A stretch of DNA of 64,000 nucleotides from Siphonodentalium dalli (lineage: Eukaryota > Mollusca > Scaphopoda > Gadilida > Siphonodentaliidae): assembly GCA_032622095.1 (NCBI GenBank), contig CP136069.1, forward strand, positions 185,679,122 to 185,743,121, written 5' to 3'. Shown here in pieces: positions 33,001 to 42,557 of the stretch. Made by a program: the position numbers and the translations under genes. A model generated the notes under the pieces. It had not been told where the DNA came from and searched no databases. It saw nothing but the letters and a program-made list of their open reading frames with translations. Positions within the stretch are counted from its first letter, which is position 1, and each line of letters begins with the position of its first letter.

Positions 33001-36000
33001 ACAGTAATGTATCTGCCAGGCATCCACTTGATTCTTAGTTTGTCGGTAGTACATAGAGAATATCTACACTTTTTGGTTGGCTATGGGAATTATCTCATGA
33101 GTGATGACAAAAACAAATGAATTTCCACGAGTGATTCATTCATTTTTTTTTTGTCTTGTCATCACGAATTAGACAATTACCATATCCAACCAAAAAAGTG
33201 TAGATGTTGTGTTTAATTATATGCTCCGCTGAGTTGACCCATGGATCAACCTCAAAGAAGAGTAAAAAGTACACATTTGTATACCCAAGCACAGCCATGC
33301 TAACATCAGTATGCTTAACAGCAACATTTAATTGATCACATATTACATTTTTTTCAACCTGAACTTTCAGAGACTTATAGCTCAGTATTCCACAAAGAAA
33401 CCAAATCACTTTTAATTTTAGCGCGGATGGATACGAGTGAGATATCAATATCTCACTAGACTGATAACAGTTTTTATCGGATGCAAAAATACTACTATTT
33501 GATAGCTTAGCATATAATAAAGTAATATATCTGCCAGACTGAATAAAAGCTCGGACAAAAATATGCATGTTCCCCGGACAAAATTGTGTCCACGGTACGA
33601 CAGATGAATGGACAAGCTGATACCAGTATCCCCTCCCCCACAACTCGTTGCAGTGGGTATAATAAGACTTCATAAAATGTCACCAAAAACTTACCAAAGT
33701 GATAATAAAAGCTGCTTCAAAGTTTCCGGACCCTGTTTTTCTTTTACCGGTACCTGGAGTGAAATTTCAAAAATATTATTAGTATTATAGTAGTACCCGA
33801 AAATTCTAAATAAAATCAATATAAATTGATAGAAGCGTTTCCGGACAGGGGTATTCAAATCCTATTATTTTACACCCAGGAAATGATATACATGTAAAAC
33901 TTGTTACAGGAAGAGATAGACTAAATAAAACAATACGAGCCACTTTTGAGTACTGAACTAAATGTTTACAAATTTTCACACTGTCACGTTTCAGATGCAA
34001 AAGTTGCAATGGGTGGAAGCAGTAGCGCTACTTGTACAAGTACAAGCACAAGATACAGGAGCATGAAGGTGGCTGTAAAGCGAGCACACCCCTTTTCAAA
34101 ACAGGTCGGTGAAACAGCCGAAATAATGCGGAAAAATTACAAGGTAATATTATCCTATAGAGGCAATAATATTATTGTGATGTCATACAATCTGCTGGGT
34201 CACAAATTTAATAAATTTCATTTGCTCACCATACTACATGTATGTATTGAGCTCCCGTATTTTGGTGCGAGCTAAATATTGTGAAACATGTACGAAGTTC
34301 ATGTCATATTTTTCTTTGTTGCATCCGATATGACAGCGATGGACAACAGAGCAGGGCTTAAGCCTTAAAATCTGACCAGAATCAGAATCAATTCTTAGAT
34401 TCATGTATAATAAAAAAAAGCAGCTGATTTACTATAGGTAGTAAGAAATACTAATTTCAATTCTCACAAAATTTTATGAATTTTAAGGCCTGCAGGTTGA
34501 TAATTCATTTCGTCTGCAAGCTATTTTTTTTTAATTTGATCAGGTCCCAGTTGCAGTTTCAGACGCAGATGAGGAACCACCAGTCAAAACTTATGTTTCA
34601 AACTTGGATGTCACTGGCATATATCTGCCCAATAGTGAGTGTATATTAATTAGTGTTACTATCAGGCGCTTAAGTTAAAGGTACTCAATCCGATTCGATT
34701 GTCACCACCATATAATCAGATACCAAAACCAACAACATTGTTTTAATTGCCACTTAATTAATCAAAAACGTGTTATTTATCAAAACATTGTTCGATGAAA
34801 TTTGGCCTTATCAATACACAGCCTCTTCATTTTAGAGTTATCCATCAATGACTTGTTCCCATCTATATGTCAACATCCATGACAAATTTCATAATAATCG
34901 AACCAAAGGTACGAACTGTAGTCCGTGCTAAATCACACACACACACCCTGACGACGGATACCAAGCCATGGCAATAGCTCAAACTTTACAAAGTAAAGTT
35001 GAGCTAAAAATGGTCCCCTCCCAAATGTCTTGGATAAAACCCTGGTTTTACCTTAAATAGTGTTGCACATATGCAATTCAAATCCATCTTCTTCTAACAT
35101 CTTTACATGTACAAGGCCGGCTATAGTTACTACATGTAGTTAACTCAATGGAACGGATAGTAGTACTGTTACAGCAATATCATGATTCCAGTTCTTTAAT
35201 CCTGGAAAGAAAATTAAATTTGTGTACATGTACGACTATACTGTCAGTCTGTAAGATAACAATGAAAGTGTCAATGACACTGTAGCTCAACTTGGAAAGG
35301 GAATAACTTCATGTGTTACAGTCAATGGAGTGAGTAGGAACGTGAAAAGTTAAAAGGCCTACCTTAGTTACGCAAAGAGTAAAATCCAAGATGGCCACTG
35401 GCAGCCACATTTTTTTGCCGAATGACCCTGGAATGACCCCAAAAAAACTCATAATGATCTGACCAAAGTTAGGACCTGTAGCCCGTGCCAATAGATTTAG
35501 TCATGCAAAGAGTAAAATCCAAGATGGCTGCTAGAGGTCATGTTTTTTTGGCCAAAAGACCCCAAAATGAATTGTTCCGATCTAAATGTCAATATCAACA
35601 TCGATGACAAATTTCACGTTGATCAGACGAATAGTACGAACTGTAGCCCGTGCTACTAGTAATGGATTGAATTTTGAAATCCAAGATGGCTACTGGCGGC
35701 CATGTTTTTTTGCCGAATGACCCCAAAATTACTCGTTCCCATCTACATGTCAATGTCAACAGCCATAAAGGAAATTGTTGACGAATCACGCACACACACG
35801 ACGAACGACAAAGCCATGGCAATAGATCAAACTTTACAAAGTAAAATTAATTAAATTAATAATAATTTATTCTTCAGTGATCAACAGTCAGGAAATTCTA
35901 CCAAAACCAGATGTATGCACGGGAGAAGAGGTCGTTCAAACTTCTGTCTTCTCAAACAAATATCCTGGATCAATTATTAAAAAGCCAACCACTGCAATCG

Positions 36001-39000
36001 GTATGATTTAATATATTCTACTGTTATAAGGCCGATCAGTTGGAGGACTTGAGACATACATGTAGCATGCTTTCTATGCATCAGAAAATCAATATTTGTT
36101 CCTATAATGTGTAGTTGTCTTGGCGAGGAGAACTTAAATAAATTTAGAGTTATGCCACTGGGATTGGGTGGACATAATTATTAACTTTGCATTCCACGCC
36201 AAAAAAACTGGCCTGGTTATCGTTGGGAGCTGGGACCAACAAGACTTAAATTGCCTCCAGTTTGAAACCCATCATATTTGACGGCCAATTACCTATTAGT
36301 CAGGGTTTCCGCCAGGGAGAAATTAATGAGTCCGTATTGGGGAAACACATAACGCGACGGGACGACCATGGTTTGTTCTGTCGGGCGAAAATTTTGTTAT
36401 TTGACACTGAAAAGTAGCAATTTCCTTGCACATAAGAGTCCCACAAAGCAACCCAAAGCTACGTATATATTACGCAAGTCAATCATTTCCGTGGGTGCTT
36501 TAATTCTGTTGATGGTGTCCAGATAATCAATCAATTAGTTACGAACGTAAGACTGCGTCTGATTGAATACTATACATTAATGAACAACCTATGAGTCAGT
36601 GTTTACAAATTTATACAATAAGATTCCAACAGGTATAATGAATCTAAACACTACAAAGCATCTATGCATTAACCAATAATAGATAGCAAGGAGAATTGAA
36701 TAAAGTATTTCCTAGAATTTCAAGCAGCTTCTGTGAAAATGAAACTGACAGCTAGGATATACGCTGTCAATCGTAAAACTATTTGTGCGCTGTGACGTCA
36801 TACTGCAGGGTTTGTCTGCAGGAGATATTTATAGCGGCGGAATACGAATGGTAGCGACATCTTTCACTCGGAATGCATAGCTTGTTCAATAGTCTCTATT
36901 AGTCCATAAACTGACGACCGCAATTGCTTATTATGCGTATATTGCCATGCATAGTCAACAAAATCCCAAAGTGATTTATTTCACAATAATACGGAACCTG
37001 TCCCGAAATCAGTCTTTATAGTGGGAATTCATAGTGACAAGTTAACAACACCATTCATTTGATCCATATTACATACATGGAGGATAAAGACAAACACATA
37101 CCCCCTCCCCAATATGGAGATAAAGTCAAAGTACGGTAAATAATAGTTGCGTTGTCCTGCGGCTCCCGCTTGGGTCCCCAAGCACAATCAACGACGCACA
37201 TGTTCACATTTCCCGTCAAATTATATTTTATAACACGCTGGCTAAAACTGTTCTGTACCTCATGGACTCTGCAGAGGGACCCATTAATTATGTACCGTAC
37301 GATAGCACGGGATCTCGGAGAAGGAGTAGTTTCATCCATGAAAATCCTGTGCATAAAAATGTCCCGACTAAGAAATTCAGCATTCTTTGATCAAATTATG
37401 TAATCGTAGGATATCACGGGATTTTCGAGCATGAGTAGTTTCATCCCGTGCACAAAAATATGCGTACTCAGCAGTCCGGCTTAATTTCTTTGATGTTACC
37501 GCAACATGTATTACGCTGTATCTAACGTCGCTATTTGACACGCATTTCACCAGTATTCTGTTAACCCCCAAACTCCCGTTGCAACCAAATTTTTTTTACG
37601 ACATATTGCGACTGACATTTGGTATATGTATGAACCAAACAGATAATCTGCGAGGGGAATGAGGCCGTCCTACGGACGCTGAGCCGTACTAACGGAAACC
37701 CTGTATTAGTAGTTATGACAAACGATTTAATATGACTTTGTATTTCTCCTTCAAGACTGAGTTGATAGTAATATTAAGTTTGACTTATCAAATCTTCACA
37801 GATTTTGGGGCTATATAAATATTCATTCTTCCAAATATTTTAATATTTTAACATATGATATAATTTGAGATTGGAATTTCAATTTACATTTGCCTACACA
37901 TATTGCATTTAATATCAGTATGTATACATGTACATGTACCGATATTGAATATTTATAGAATGGGGAGTATTTGTTTTGCTTCTGCATGTTGTTTAATTGG
38001 AATCAAATATTGACACATTTTGTCTATCTATCTATCACACTACAGGAGATAGCATGGTATTGTTACCAAATTTACCTTCACACTGGTTGGCAGTAAAACA
38101 AGAAATGGAGAAACAAAACAAAAAGAACAGCAGGATACAACAAATGAAAGAAATGAACCCCAACGCATCGAGGGGTGATGTTATGGTTGCCCTATCGAAG
38201 GACCCAGAAGGTACACATACTACATGTAGCAATCAGATTGGTTTTCCTATTTATATCTTGTCTACTTTAAAGGGGTACTGTACATAGATTTAGGCAATTT
38301 TTTTATTTACTCCCATTGACATAACTTTCAAGTTAGATTGTGTTCGTGTTATATGAGTTTCGTATAAACCTAATTTAGCGACGAAAATATTGATCTTGGA
38401 AATAAAAATATTACTATTTCAAACTACGCGCCATGTTTTTGACCTTCACCGGGGAAGACGCAGGTTGCAGGATGAACCGGAAGTTCAATTGATGCCTGCA
38501 ATCTCTTCCATCGAACAATCTCACCCCTATAAAAATACTTGATGCTTTATGAATCTGGTTTCTTCTCTTTTTTTCAAAATTGGTTATAGCGGGACTTCCT
38601 TTTACATGTAACATGTTTTGTTGCACATCTTCAATAAATGGGCAACAATATTCTGAAGTTTCAAATTTCTGGGATGATATCTGTAGGAGATGATAACACC
38701 ATGAAGGTACTCAAAAGTGTGACGGACCCCGTTTCTATAGCCCCCCCCAAAAATAAAAAATTTCGGGGGACTATAATGAACATACCGGTATAGACCGGAA
38801 TAAGCTCATACAGGGTGGCAATTTTCATGAAAACAAATAAACATAAGCGTACACTATGAGTAAAGAAATTTTGCTTGACATTCGTACTAGCTTCTATAAA
38901 TTATATTTTCATTTTCAGGTACAGGTACTATGGAGCCAAAGAAGGTAATGAGGACAAGCACGAGTCATGTAAAAAACCCATGTGGTGTTTGCAAATTTGA

Positions 39001-39154
39001 TTGTGTGACAGATTGTGTGGAATGTGAAAAGTGTCGAATTTTGTTTCATTTTGACTGTGTTGGTTTAGATGGTGATGAAGAGTGTTTGAGTCGTGAGTGG
39101 TTGTGTGGCTATGCCAAAGTCGGAACAAAATGCTGTGTCAAATTCAACTTGTAA
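15818..39154 (+). CDS. CARF-like / MULE transposase / SWIM / PHD fusion gene, 17 exons, 1019 aa
   Basis: Exons: 15818-15938, 19750-19931, 20845-20979, 21443-21583, 23884-24092, 24568-24762, 25380-25594, 26361-26599, 27426-27601, 28374-28511, 31599-31852, 32487-32777, 33995-34143, 34544-34634, 35878-36000, 38046-38210, 38919-39154. Each junction is AG/GT and in phase; the sum is 3060 nt, 1019 residues plus stop, with no disruption. Residues 1-263 resemble the calcium-responsive transcription factor (CARF, ALS2CR8) domain as annotated in many invertebrate proteins. Residues 324-501 carry the Mutator-like transposase triad D324 (DATYR), D385 (LTDYCEEE), E501 (NNGIERVNK), plus C406/H409 in CKFHRLQAW. 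SWIM zinc finger C613-x-C615-x9-C625-x-H627. Residues 963-1004 form a PHD-like finger. The intron-rich intact structure argues for a domesticated host gene, likely a nuclear DNA-binding protein (inference). No terminal repeats bound the locus. Confidence 0.88.
16250..17345. repeat. Minisatellite, about 15 units of 64-95 bp (intron 1)
   Basis: Units share TAAATAATCTGGCTGGCGCC, AGGGGAAGTTCTGCCC and AATTTTCAATTTCTCTTAGG plus a G-rich GTTGGGGTGGGG block. The phrase TTCTGCC recurs at about 16297, 16385, 16480, 16549, 16619, 16698, 16779, 16907, 16976, 17059, 17128, 17267 and 17332. Two units contain long G runs (about 16729-16744 and 17088-17100). It explains the apparent repeated ORFs on the minus strand, which are not genes. 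Confidence 0.93.
17640..18033. mobile_element. Foldback MITE, AGGTACTCAATCC family, copy 1 (intron 1)
   Basis: Ends are AGGTACTCAATCC and its inverted partner GGAGTACCT, with TTAA on both sides (17636-17639, 18034-18037). The whole element is a long imperfect palindrome (GTCAAACAGACGG against CCGTTTGACC in the centre; CAAAGCTCAGAGTGATTAG against CTAATCACTTAGC). A second full copy is at 47168-47647 and a partial one at 34679. Confidence 0.8.
18040..18692. other. Unannotated intron 1 sequence
   Basis: No gene or clear repeat is recognised. A TGACGTCA palindrome (CRE-like) occurs near 18654, but a single octamer is weak evidence for a regulatory site. Confidence 0.35.
18693..18836. repeat. Imperfect 144-bp palindrome
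   Basis: Arms GATCTCAC...ATTTTATACG...ATTTATCAAC...TTTGAGCC and their inverted counterpart pair over about 65 bp, around a short spacer at the centre. A foldback element or cruciform-capable segment in intron 1. Confidence 0.8.
18889..19016. mobile_element. Degenerate relative of the TTAA/AACCCTT MITE family
   Basis: Starts near TTAATCCAATAAGAGAATG and ends CAGTTATGAAAGGATTAA, resembling the element at 39476-39635 (GAATGCACTGG..., CAGTCATGAAAGGGTTAA). Confidence 0.4.
19055..19306. mobile_element. 252-bp element with TTATTACACGCTT terminal repeats
   Basis: Perfect 13-bp inverted ends TTATTACACGCTT / AAGCGTGTAATAA, followed inward by CCTAGA pairing. No ORF. It abuts the hairpin at 19307. Confidence 0.6.
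19307..19438. repeat. 132-bp hairpin with 61-bp arms
   Basis: Arms 19307-19367 and 19378-19438 pair with only a handful of mismatches around a 10-base loop. The ends are ACACAGAACGACA and TGTCGTTCTGTGT, and the stem includes TTGTCGATACGGCAC and CTGTCGCGGAAG. A strong fold in either strand; compatible with a foldback MITE or a structured RNA precursor in intron 1. Confidence 0.88.
21115..21218. repeat. Dispersed GGAGTGATGACTATAGCTCC repeat, copy 1
   Basis: Starts around GTTGACGGACGGATGGAC and ends GGAGACTTTGTCTCACGTGAGCTAAAA. Related copies lie near 26180-26277, 27262-27342, 27985-28080, 28240-28320 and 28600-28682, all in this gene's introns. The shared 3' end GTGAGCTAAAA suggests one transposon family. 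Confidence 0.75.
21608..22088. mobile_element. hAT-type MITE (8-bp duplication CCCAACAT), intron 4
   Basis: 481 bp. Terminal repeats CAGCCCTGGGAATTA / CAGACCTGGGAATTA; the 8-bp duplication CCCAACAT at 21600-21607 and 22089-22096 is exact. CAG ends plus 8-bp duplications are hAT features. The interior is studded with the palindrome TGCCTAGGCA. It starts 25 bp after exon 4. An inverted copy is at 31069-31546. Confidence 0.88.
22419..23351. mobile_element. Mutator-type non-autonomous element, 68-bp perfect TIRs, 9-bp duplication
   Basis: 933 bp in intron 4. The first 68 bases (beginning TAGTCCAAGTCTTCTTGT) are repeated exactly, inverted, at the right end. ATGAATTAT is duplicated at 22410-22418 and 23352-23360. 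Long TIRs with a 9-bp duplication are diagnostic of Mutator/MULE elements. There is no transposase ORF. Identical arms imply recent movement. Confidence 0.92.
24568..27601 (+). CDS. Exons 6-9: MULE-type DDE transposase core
   Basis: Exon 6 ends in LYGEELVQLDATYR (first Asp). Exon 7 gives the second Asp within CFLTDYCEEEMQAI. Exon 8 gives the LLCKFHRLQAWDRW signature between the second and third acidic residues. Exon 9 supplies the Glu in NTNNGIERVNKEFK. Spacings D-60-D-115-E suit the Mutator superfamily. All catalytic positions remain, which is unusual if only DNA binding is retained. Confidence 0.82.
26115..26277. repeat. Dispersed GGAGTGATGACTATAGCTCC repeat, copy 2 (intron 7)
   Basis: Includes GATGGACGAGGAGTGATGAC and ends CTTTGTCTCAGATGAGCTAAAA. 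No coding content. Confidence 0.7.
27060..28330. repeat. Clustered copies of the GAGTGATGACTATAGCTCC repeat around exon 9
   Basis: Copies end near 27342, 28078 and about 28320, each preceded by (ACGGACGG)n-like sequence and by a GGGCCATAACT or CCCTGGTTT...GACC tract. 27,150-27,230 also holds three near-copies of AATACCCAACAAGGCGG. Exon 9 (27426-27601) sits between copies. The arrangement looks like repeated insertion of one element family. Confidence 0.65.
28600..28682. repeat. Dispersed GAGTGATGACTAGCTCC repeat, truncated copy (intron 10)
   Basis: Reads GACAGAGTGATGACTAGCTCC and CTGAGACCGTCTCAAGTGACC, a degraded version of the family in the neighbouring introns. Confidence 0.6.
28695..30555 (-). 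repeat. Older dispersed repeat, split by a Harbinger MITE
   Basis: 28695-28959 plus 30356-30555 align, inverted, with the continuous segment 58418-58920 (for example GATCATGAT, ACCATACCTTGGCGATAG-type sequence, then CTGGATATTGG and CACATGGCAATTTATT). The 58-kb copy is uninterrupted, so it is an empty site for the inserted element. Confidence 0.8.
28960..30355. mobile_element. 1396-bp Harbinger-type non-autonomous element (TAA duplication)
   Basis: Ends GGCCTAAACAAAAAATACG and the matching inverted right end (GGCCTAAACAAATAATACC), continuing into TTTGTTTCCGCTAAC on both. TAA is duplicated at 28957-28959 and 30356-30358. The uninterrupted copy at 58.6 kb reads GGATAAACAATTATCC, confirming exact boundaries. 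The interior is A/T homopolymer-rich without a transposase. Confidence 0.9.
30573..30932. mobile_element. 360-bp Harbinger-type MITE (TAA duplication)
   Basis: GGCCAAAAAAAATTATACC left, GGCCAAAACAAAATATATG right (reverse complement), then TGTGTTTGGGGTC on both. TAA at 30570-30572 and 30933-30935. Interior GGGTAGGTAGGTAGG repeats. Confidence 0.85.
31069..31546 (-). mobile_element. hAT-type MITE, second copy (inverted relative to 21608-22088)
   Basis: CAGCCCTG at both ends, same interior with TTGCCTAGGCAA palindromes, about 478 bp. The flanks share CTCATG only (31063-31068 and 31547-31552), so the duplication is eroded. It ends 52 bp before the SWIM exon. Confidence 0.82.
31599..31852 (+). CDS. 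Exon 11: SWIM zinc finger
   Basis: Carries CECYNWRTTGLPCKHLC, a CxC-x9-CxH SWIM motif, the usual C-terminal partner of MULE and FAR1-type transposases. The first base G completes a Glu codon from exon 10. The exon lies only 53 bp downstream of a hAT-like MITE. Confidence 0.85.
32096..32417. mobile_element. 322-bp Harbinger-type MITE with a 22-base G run (intron 11)
   Basis: GGCCAAATAAAATAGTACC left and GGCATAAAACAAATACC right (reverse complement), then TTTCCGGTAAA shared; TAA at 32093-32095 and 32418-32420. G run 32161-32182. Confidence 0.78.
32487..38210 (+). CDS. Exons 12-16: low-complexity acidic and basic linker
   Basis: These five exons (32487-32777, 33995-34143, 34544-34634, 35878-36000, 38046-38210) encode charged sequence without a recognised fold. 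Exon 12 contains LARRRKDRSAVKCREHLKQL, probably nuclear-localising and helical. Exon 16 has EMEKQNKKNSRIQQMKEMNP. Phase agreement across all of them is the main support that they are coding. Confidence 0.7.
33052..33210. repeat. Hairpin related to the 47.7-kb tandem hairpin family
   Basis: Arms AGAGAATATCTACACTTTTT.. and AAAAGTGTAGATG pair across about 70 bp. The outline AGAGAATA-CTACxxxTTTTGGTTG...GAATTATCTCATGAGTG is the same as at 47715 and 48385, with diverged sequence. Confidence 0.7.
34679..34870. mobile_element. Partial AGGTACTCAATCC-family MITE (intron 14)
   Basis: TTAA then AGGTACTCAATCCGAT at the left, with an inner TTTTAGAGTTATCCATC as in the full copies. No right end was found. 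Confidence 0.55.
34871..35870. repeat. Degenerate tandem-like transposon repeats (intron 14)
   Basis: Three or four diverged blocks with GTCAATGACACTGTAGCTCAAC, AAAATCCAAGATGGCC, GGTCATGTTTTTTTGCC and TTTACAAAGTAAA. Closely related blocks recur at 44200-45480. No coding potential. Confidence 0.5.
36301..37703. mobile_element. 1403-bp hAT-type non-autonomous element (intron 15)
   Basis: Ends CAGGGTTTCCG at both termini (inverted). TATTAGT is repeated at 36294-36300 and 37704-37710, one base short of the usual 8. The CAGGG start is typical of hAT. No transposase ORF. Confidence 0.78.
38211..38918. other. Intron 16, with a dispersed-repeat fragment
   Basis: 38,735-38,870 carries TAGACCGGAATAA and CATACAGGGTGGCAATTTTC. 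A related copy lies inverted at 53230-53290. The rest is unassigned. Confidence 0.45.
38919..39154 (+). CDS. Exon 17: C-terminal PHD-like zinc finger
   Basis: Ligand candidates C963, C966, C977, C980, H985, C988 and C1004 with W1002 follow PHD spacing (CGVC...CEKC....H..C...WLC). The eighth position, expected three residues after C1004 in WLCGYAK, is Ala1007. The last Cys is therefore lost, or supplied by C1013/C1014. PHD fingers usually read histone H3 tails; function here is uncertain. Confidence 0.75.
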
Positions 39155-39475
39155 AGAATATCTCCATCTGATTTGATTCATTGTGTTTGGAACTTTATTT
39201 AATGTTTTACAGAGCCTGAAAGTAACATTTAATTTGATAACCACTAATGTGAGGATTAATATATAACTAATTCGGTAGAAGATGATACCATGCTTCGTAT
39301 CGAATCACAAATGACCCTGATAAAGGTCAGGATTCTTGACAAGTAACTCAAAATATTTTTGACTACAAGTGTCAAATCAAATTGGAGTATTTTAACACTG
39401 TTTAAAATTGAACAAATGTTTTTCTACTTTTAAATACAATTTACATGTTTATAATGTAAACATTTTCCTTTTCTT

Positions 39476-39635
39476 TTAACCCTTCCATGGCTGTTTTTTC
39501 CTGACATTTTGTGAAAACCATGTGCCAATTAATGCATTCTCTTATATATGTGTTTGCATATACCGGTATAAGAGAATGCACTGGTAGAGGACCTTTAATG
39601 CTACACCAAGGCAGCTCCAGTCATGAAAGGGTTAA
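39476..39635. mobile_element. 160-bp TTAA-flanked MITE
   Basis: TTAACCCTTCCATGG left, CATGAAAGGGTTAA right; an inner hairpin TTCTCTTATA...TATAAGAGAA ties it to the elements at 51474 and 60247. It lies in the presumed 3' UTR or downstream region of the fusion gene. Confidence 0.7.
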
Positions 39636-39659
39636 GAAACTACTAGTACTATTTATTTG

Positions 39660-39665
39660 AATAAA
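39660..39665 (+). terminator. Candidate polyadenylation signal AATAAA of the fusion gene
   Basis: First AATAAA found downstream of the stop at 39152-39154, about 500 bp away. If used, the 3' UTR would include the MITE at 39476-39635. Confidence 0.4.
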
Positions 39666-40603
39666 CTCAAGTTGACATCTATTATCGTCTTTATTATTAA
39701 TTTGTGCAGTCCATGTCTTGAGACAAATTTACGAAACCGACACCATCAGAGGGATACATGTATCTTGCGAGATGTTCTTGTACAGTGATATACTAGTCAA
39801 CTTTTGAAATGTTATTTTGAAACATGCGTCTGGTACATGTATATAATCATAGTTTCTTCCTTATGCAATGCTGCTGTAAAGTAAATGATTTATTAACCAC
39901 TGTAGAATTATGGGATTTTTTTCTTAATTGATTTGAAAATCATGTGTTTTGTAATTCATTTATCAGAGTTTTAAAAGCCAAAATCATGAAAAAGTTCCCA
40001 ATATTCTACTAGTACTGTGGCTATATAAGGATCCATTCATTTTAAACATCAATGCATTATCCAAAAATGTGGGTGTCTGGGTGACACTTGGTATTAGGTC
40101 AAAATGAATTGATTATTGAATACTTTGAACAATTATTACATGTAGGTTAAATTTTTCTCCAATTATCAGCAATGATCGCTGTATAAGAACATATGAAACA
40201 AACAACAATTTTTTACCCATATTTAGTGTTGATTTGCGAAAATGTCCCCCTGTACTATTATTTATTTTAAAGGAAATTTCACCCCTGTACTAGGCTGTAC
40301 TATTATTCCGCCCTTACTATTATTTGGATACCGAGAGTAGTCAAGTCAACGAGTCGTTGTTAATTGGCACATCTTGGCAATTTCCGTAGGAGTATGATCT
40401 TATTAGACAGTCAAGCAATAGTTCTGATTGCGAGATGCAATATACAGTGAGATAATTAAGTTAACTGCTCTCGCGGTCTGTTTTCCTCGGAGACCAGTGA
40501 TGTATCATTTACGTTCATGCCTGGTGAGACCGGCCAACAATGTTATTTCATTTGGTAGGACAAGTTGGCAGATCACTTGAATATCCGAATAGACGGACAA
40601 TTA
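39666..40603. other. Intergenic, repeat-derived
   Basis: 40,240-40,340 carries CCCCTGTACTATTATT blocks related to 53100-53220. No gene is seen. Confidence 0.4.
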
Positions 40604-40607
40604 TTAA

Positions 40608-42166
40608 GGGGATGGCAAAGTCTGTTTCATAAAAAATGTCTGGAAACGGGCTGACAAAATTGGTATTTTTCACATAAAAGTAGACAGAAATAGATATAAC
40701 AACATAGAGATAATATATAGAGCATATATCGTTAAAGGAGGTGCCACGAATAGATGTGAGCTAAAAAGCTTTTTGTACCAGAAAAATGACTTTGAAACAG
40801 AGTATATCTGCAATATTATGTCATTGTTTTGGCATTCAAATGTGAAAAACTATAACTTCAACAGTATCATTAGGCAGCCCATTATGATAAGTGACATACC
40901 GTTAAGAGCCAAGGAGCTATGCTTTAGATTAATGTTCACTGTATCGTTTGCAAAATGTCCGCTAAAACGTGTCAGTTTTTCTTGGGAGCCAGTCGCCATA
41001 TTTCAATTGTAAACACATGTTCATGACGTTGTTGTCATTTTTTAATTCGCGGCAGGTACATGAAAATCGACCAGAAAAGCAATCCGATCCTGCAATCGGG
41101 CAAGTTTATGATATGAAATCGATGCTTTCAGTTTATTTAAGTTGTTGGAATTAATTTAGTTGCTTGATTACCCACGATTTATGAAGTTTTGTGCTGTTTA
41201 CAGATGGAAATGTTGATATTTTATTTTTAGAATTACCAGTCTATAGTCGAAAGCGAGATTACAAGATGTCGTATTAGTACGCAAATCACAGAAATGAAAA
41301 CTTACATGTTTCAGAATATTGTATTATTCTAAAATCAAATAGCCTATATAAAAACATATTTATGAATAGGAAAGTACCGTATTCCGACGAAATATGTCAT
41401 ATTTTACGACGGACTCCTTGTGCGAGTTCACTTCCGGTCAATTCTATTTTGGTGCACTGGGATCAACAACATTGTGGAGTAAAATACGTTTAATAACATT
41501 TGAATGTAAATTAATCGAGAAATTGTCGGTTATCAGGTACAATCATATTGCTTATAACCCATATCTATTGATGGGCATAATCAAAAGCTTGATCCCATGC
41601 GCGATTGTCTATACTGATCGATTTCCATTCGTAATCGTATTCTAGTATTGACGGATGGGTTTGTTTGTAATCATGGCCGCCCCGCCTCCATGGCATGCGT
41701 ATCGGCTATGGCAAAATAATGTTAGGATATTATGGTCTCCCATACCAAGAAAAATAGTTCCTAAGAATGTAAACAATGCAAATGGAGGACATTTTGCCAT
41801 TATTCAGGATGACAGTACTATTTTCACAGGCAGGGTATTTGGGAAAGTTCTTGTTTTTCCTCAAAATGATGTCTCCTTGTCTCTAGCCAGATTCTTATAG
41901 GACCATTTTGACTGTTCAGTTTGTACAAAAAGTTAACCATTGGAACTGGAGAAACGCCGTTTGGGGACATGATTTTTTGTCACTCTACCGCGAGTAAATT
42001 CTAACAGCTATAATTTCTCTACTAATGACAAGATCTTTGTTTATTATTGATTATTATGTGTGAAAAATATGAAGTTTATCCATTCTATGGCCGGTGAGTA
42101 ATTATTGATCATCTGGAGGTAGGGTGCAATCCGCGGTGGCCATCTTGACCAGACTTTACCATCCCC
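40608..42166. mobile_element. 1559-bp TTAA-flanked non-autonomous DNA transposon
   Basis: Terminal repeats GGGGATGGCAAAGTCTG and, inverted, GGGGATGGTAAAGTCTG; TTAA at 40604-40607 and 42167-42170. The ORFs inside are short and resemble no transposase. Confidence 0.78.
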
Positions 42167-42508
42167 TTAATCATCATGAATTCTTACCAGATATTTCGAT
42201 ATCCCCATTTAGTTCTGGCTGCTGCTGTAGTCATCACAAATCGGCGCATCTTTTCTTGGTGGAGAAATGTCTTTGATCTGTTATCTTTCCAAAACAAGTT
42301 ATCGTCATTCGAAAATATTCTTATAGTTTATAGTAATATATATCATAAAATCGAAATTTACTCTCATTTTGCGAAGAAATTGACATTATCGGTGGATTGA
42401 ACCGGATAAAGCGAAGGATGTTCCAACCACCTGGGTCACCATTAAATGGCCGCCAGAAAAATGCAGAGCGATGAGGCTAAAAGTGACTTAACAGGAATAC
42501 AAGTTTGC

Positions 42509-42557
42509 GCATGCGCAGAACATATCACCCTGTACCATGTACTATTAAGTGCCAACC
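42509..42557. repeat. 49-bp exact inverted copy of 15410-15458
   Basis: Core GCATGCGCAGAACATATCAC...AGTGCCAACC, identical by eye to the reverse complement of the segment upstream of the fusion gene. A dispersed element boundary or a shared regulatory block. Confidence 0.8.

Noticed and set aside
33140-33673. 177-residue minus-strand open frame
   Set aside because: Begins in intron 12 sequence and ends inside a hairpin MITE; composition and lack of domains argue against a gene.
40773-41900. Open frames inside the 1.56-kb TTAA element as a transposase
   Set aside because: Short, in different frames, no DDE or zinc-finger motif; the element looks non-autonomous.
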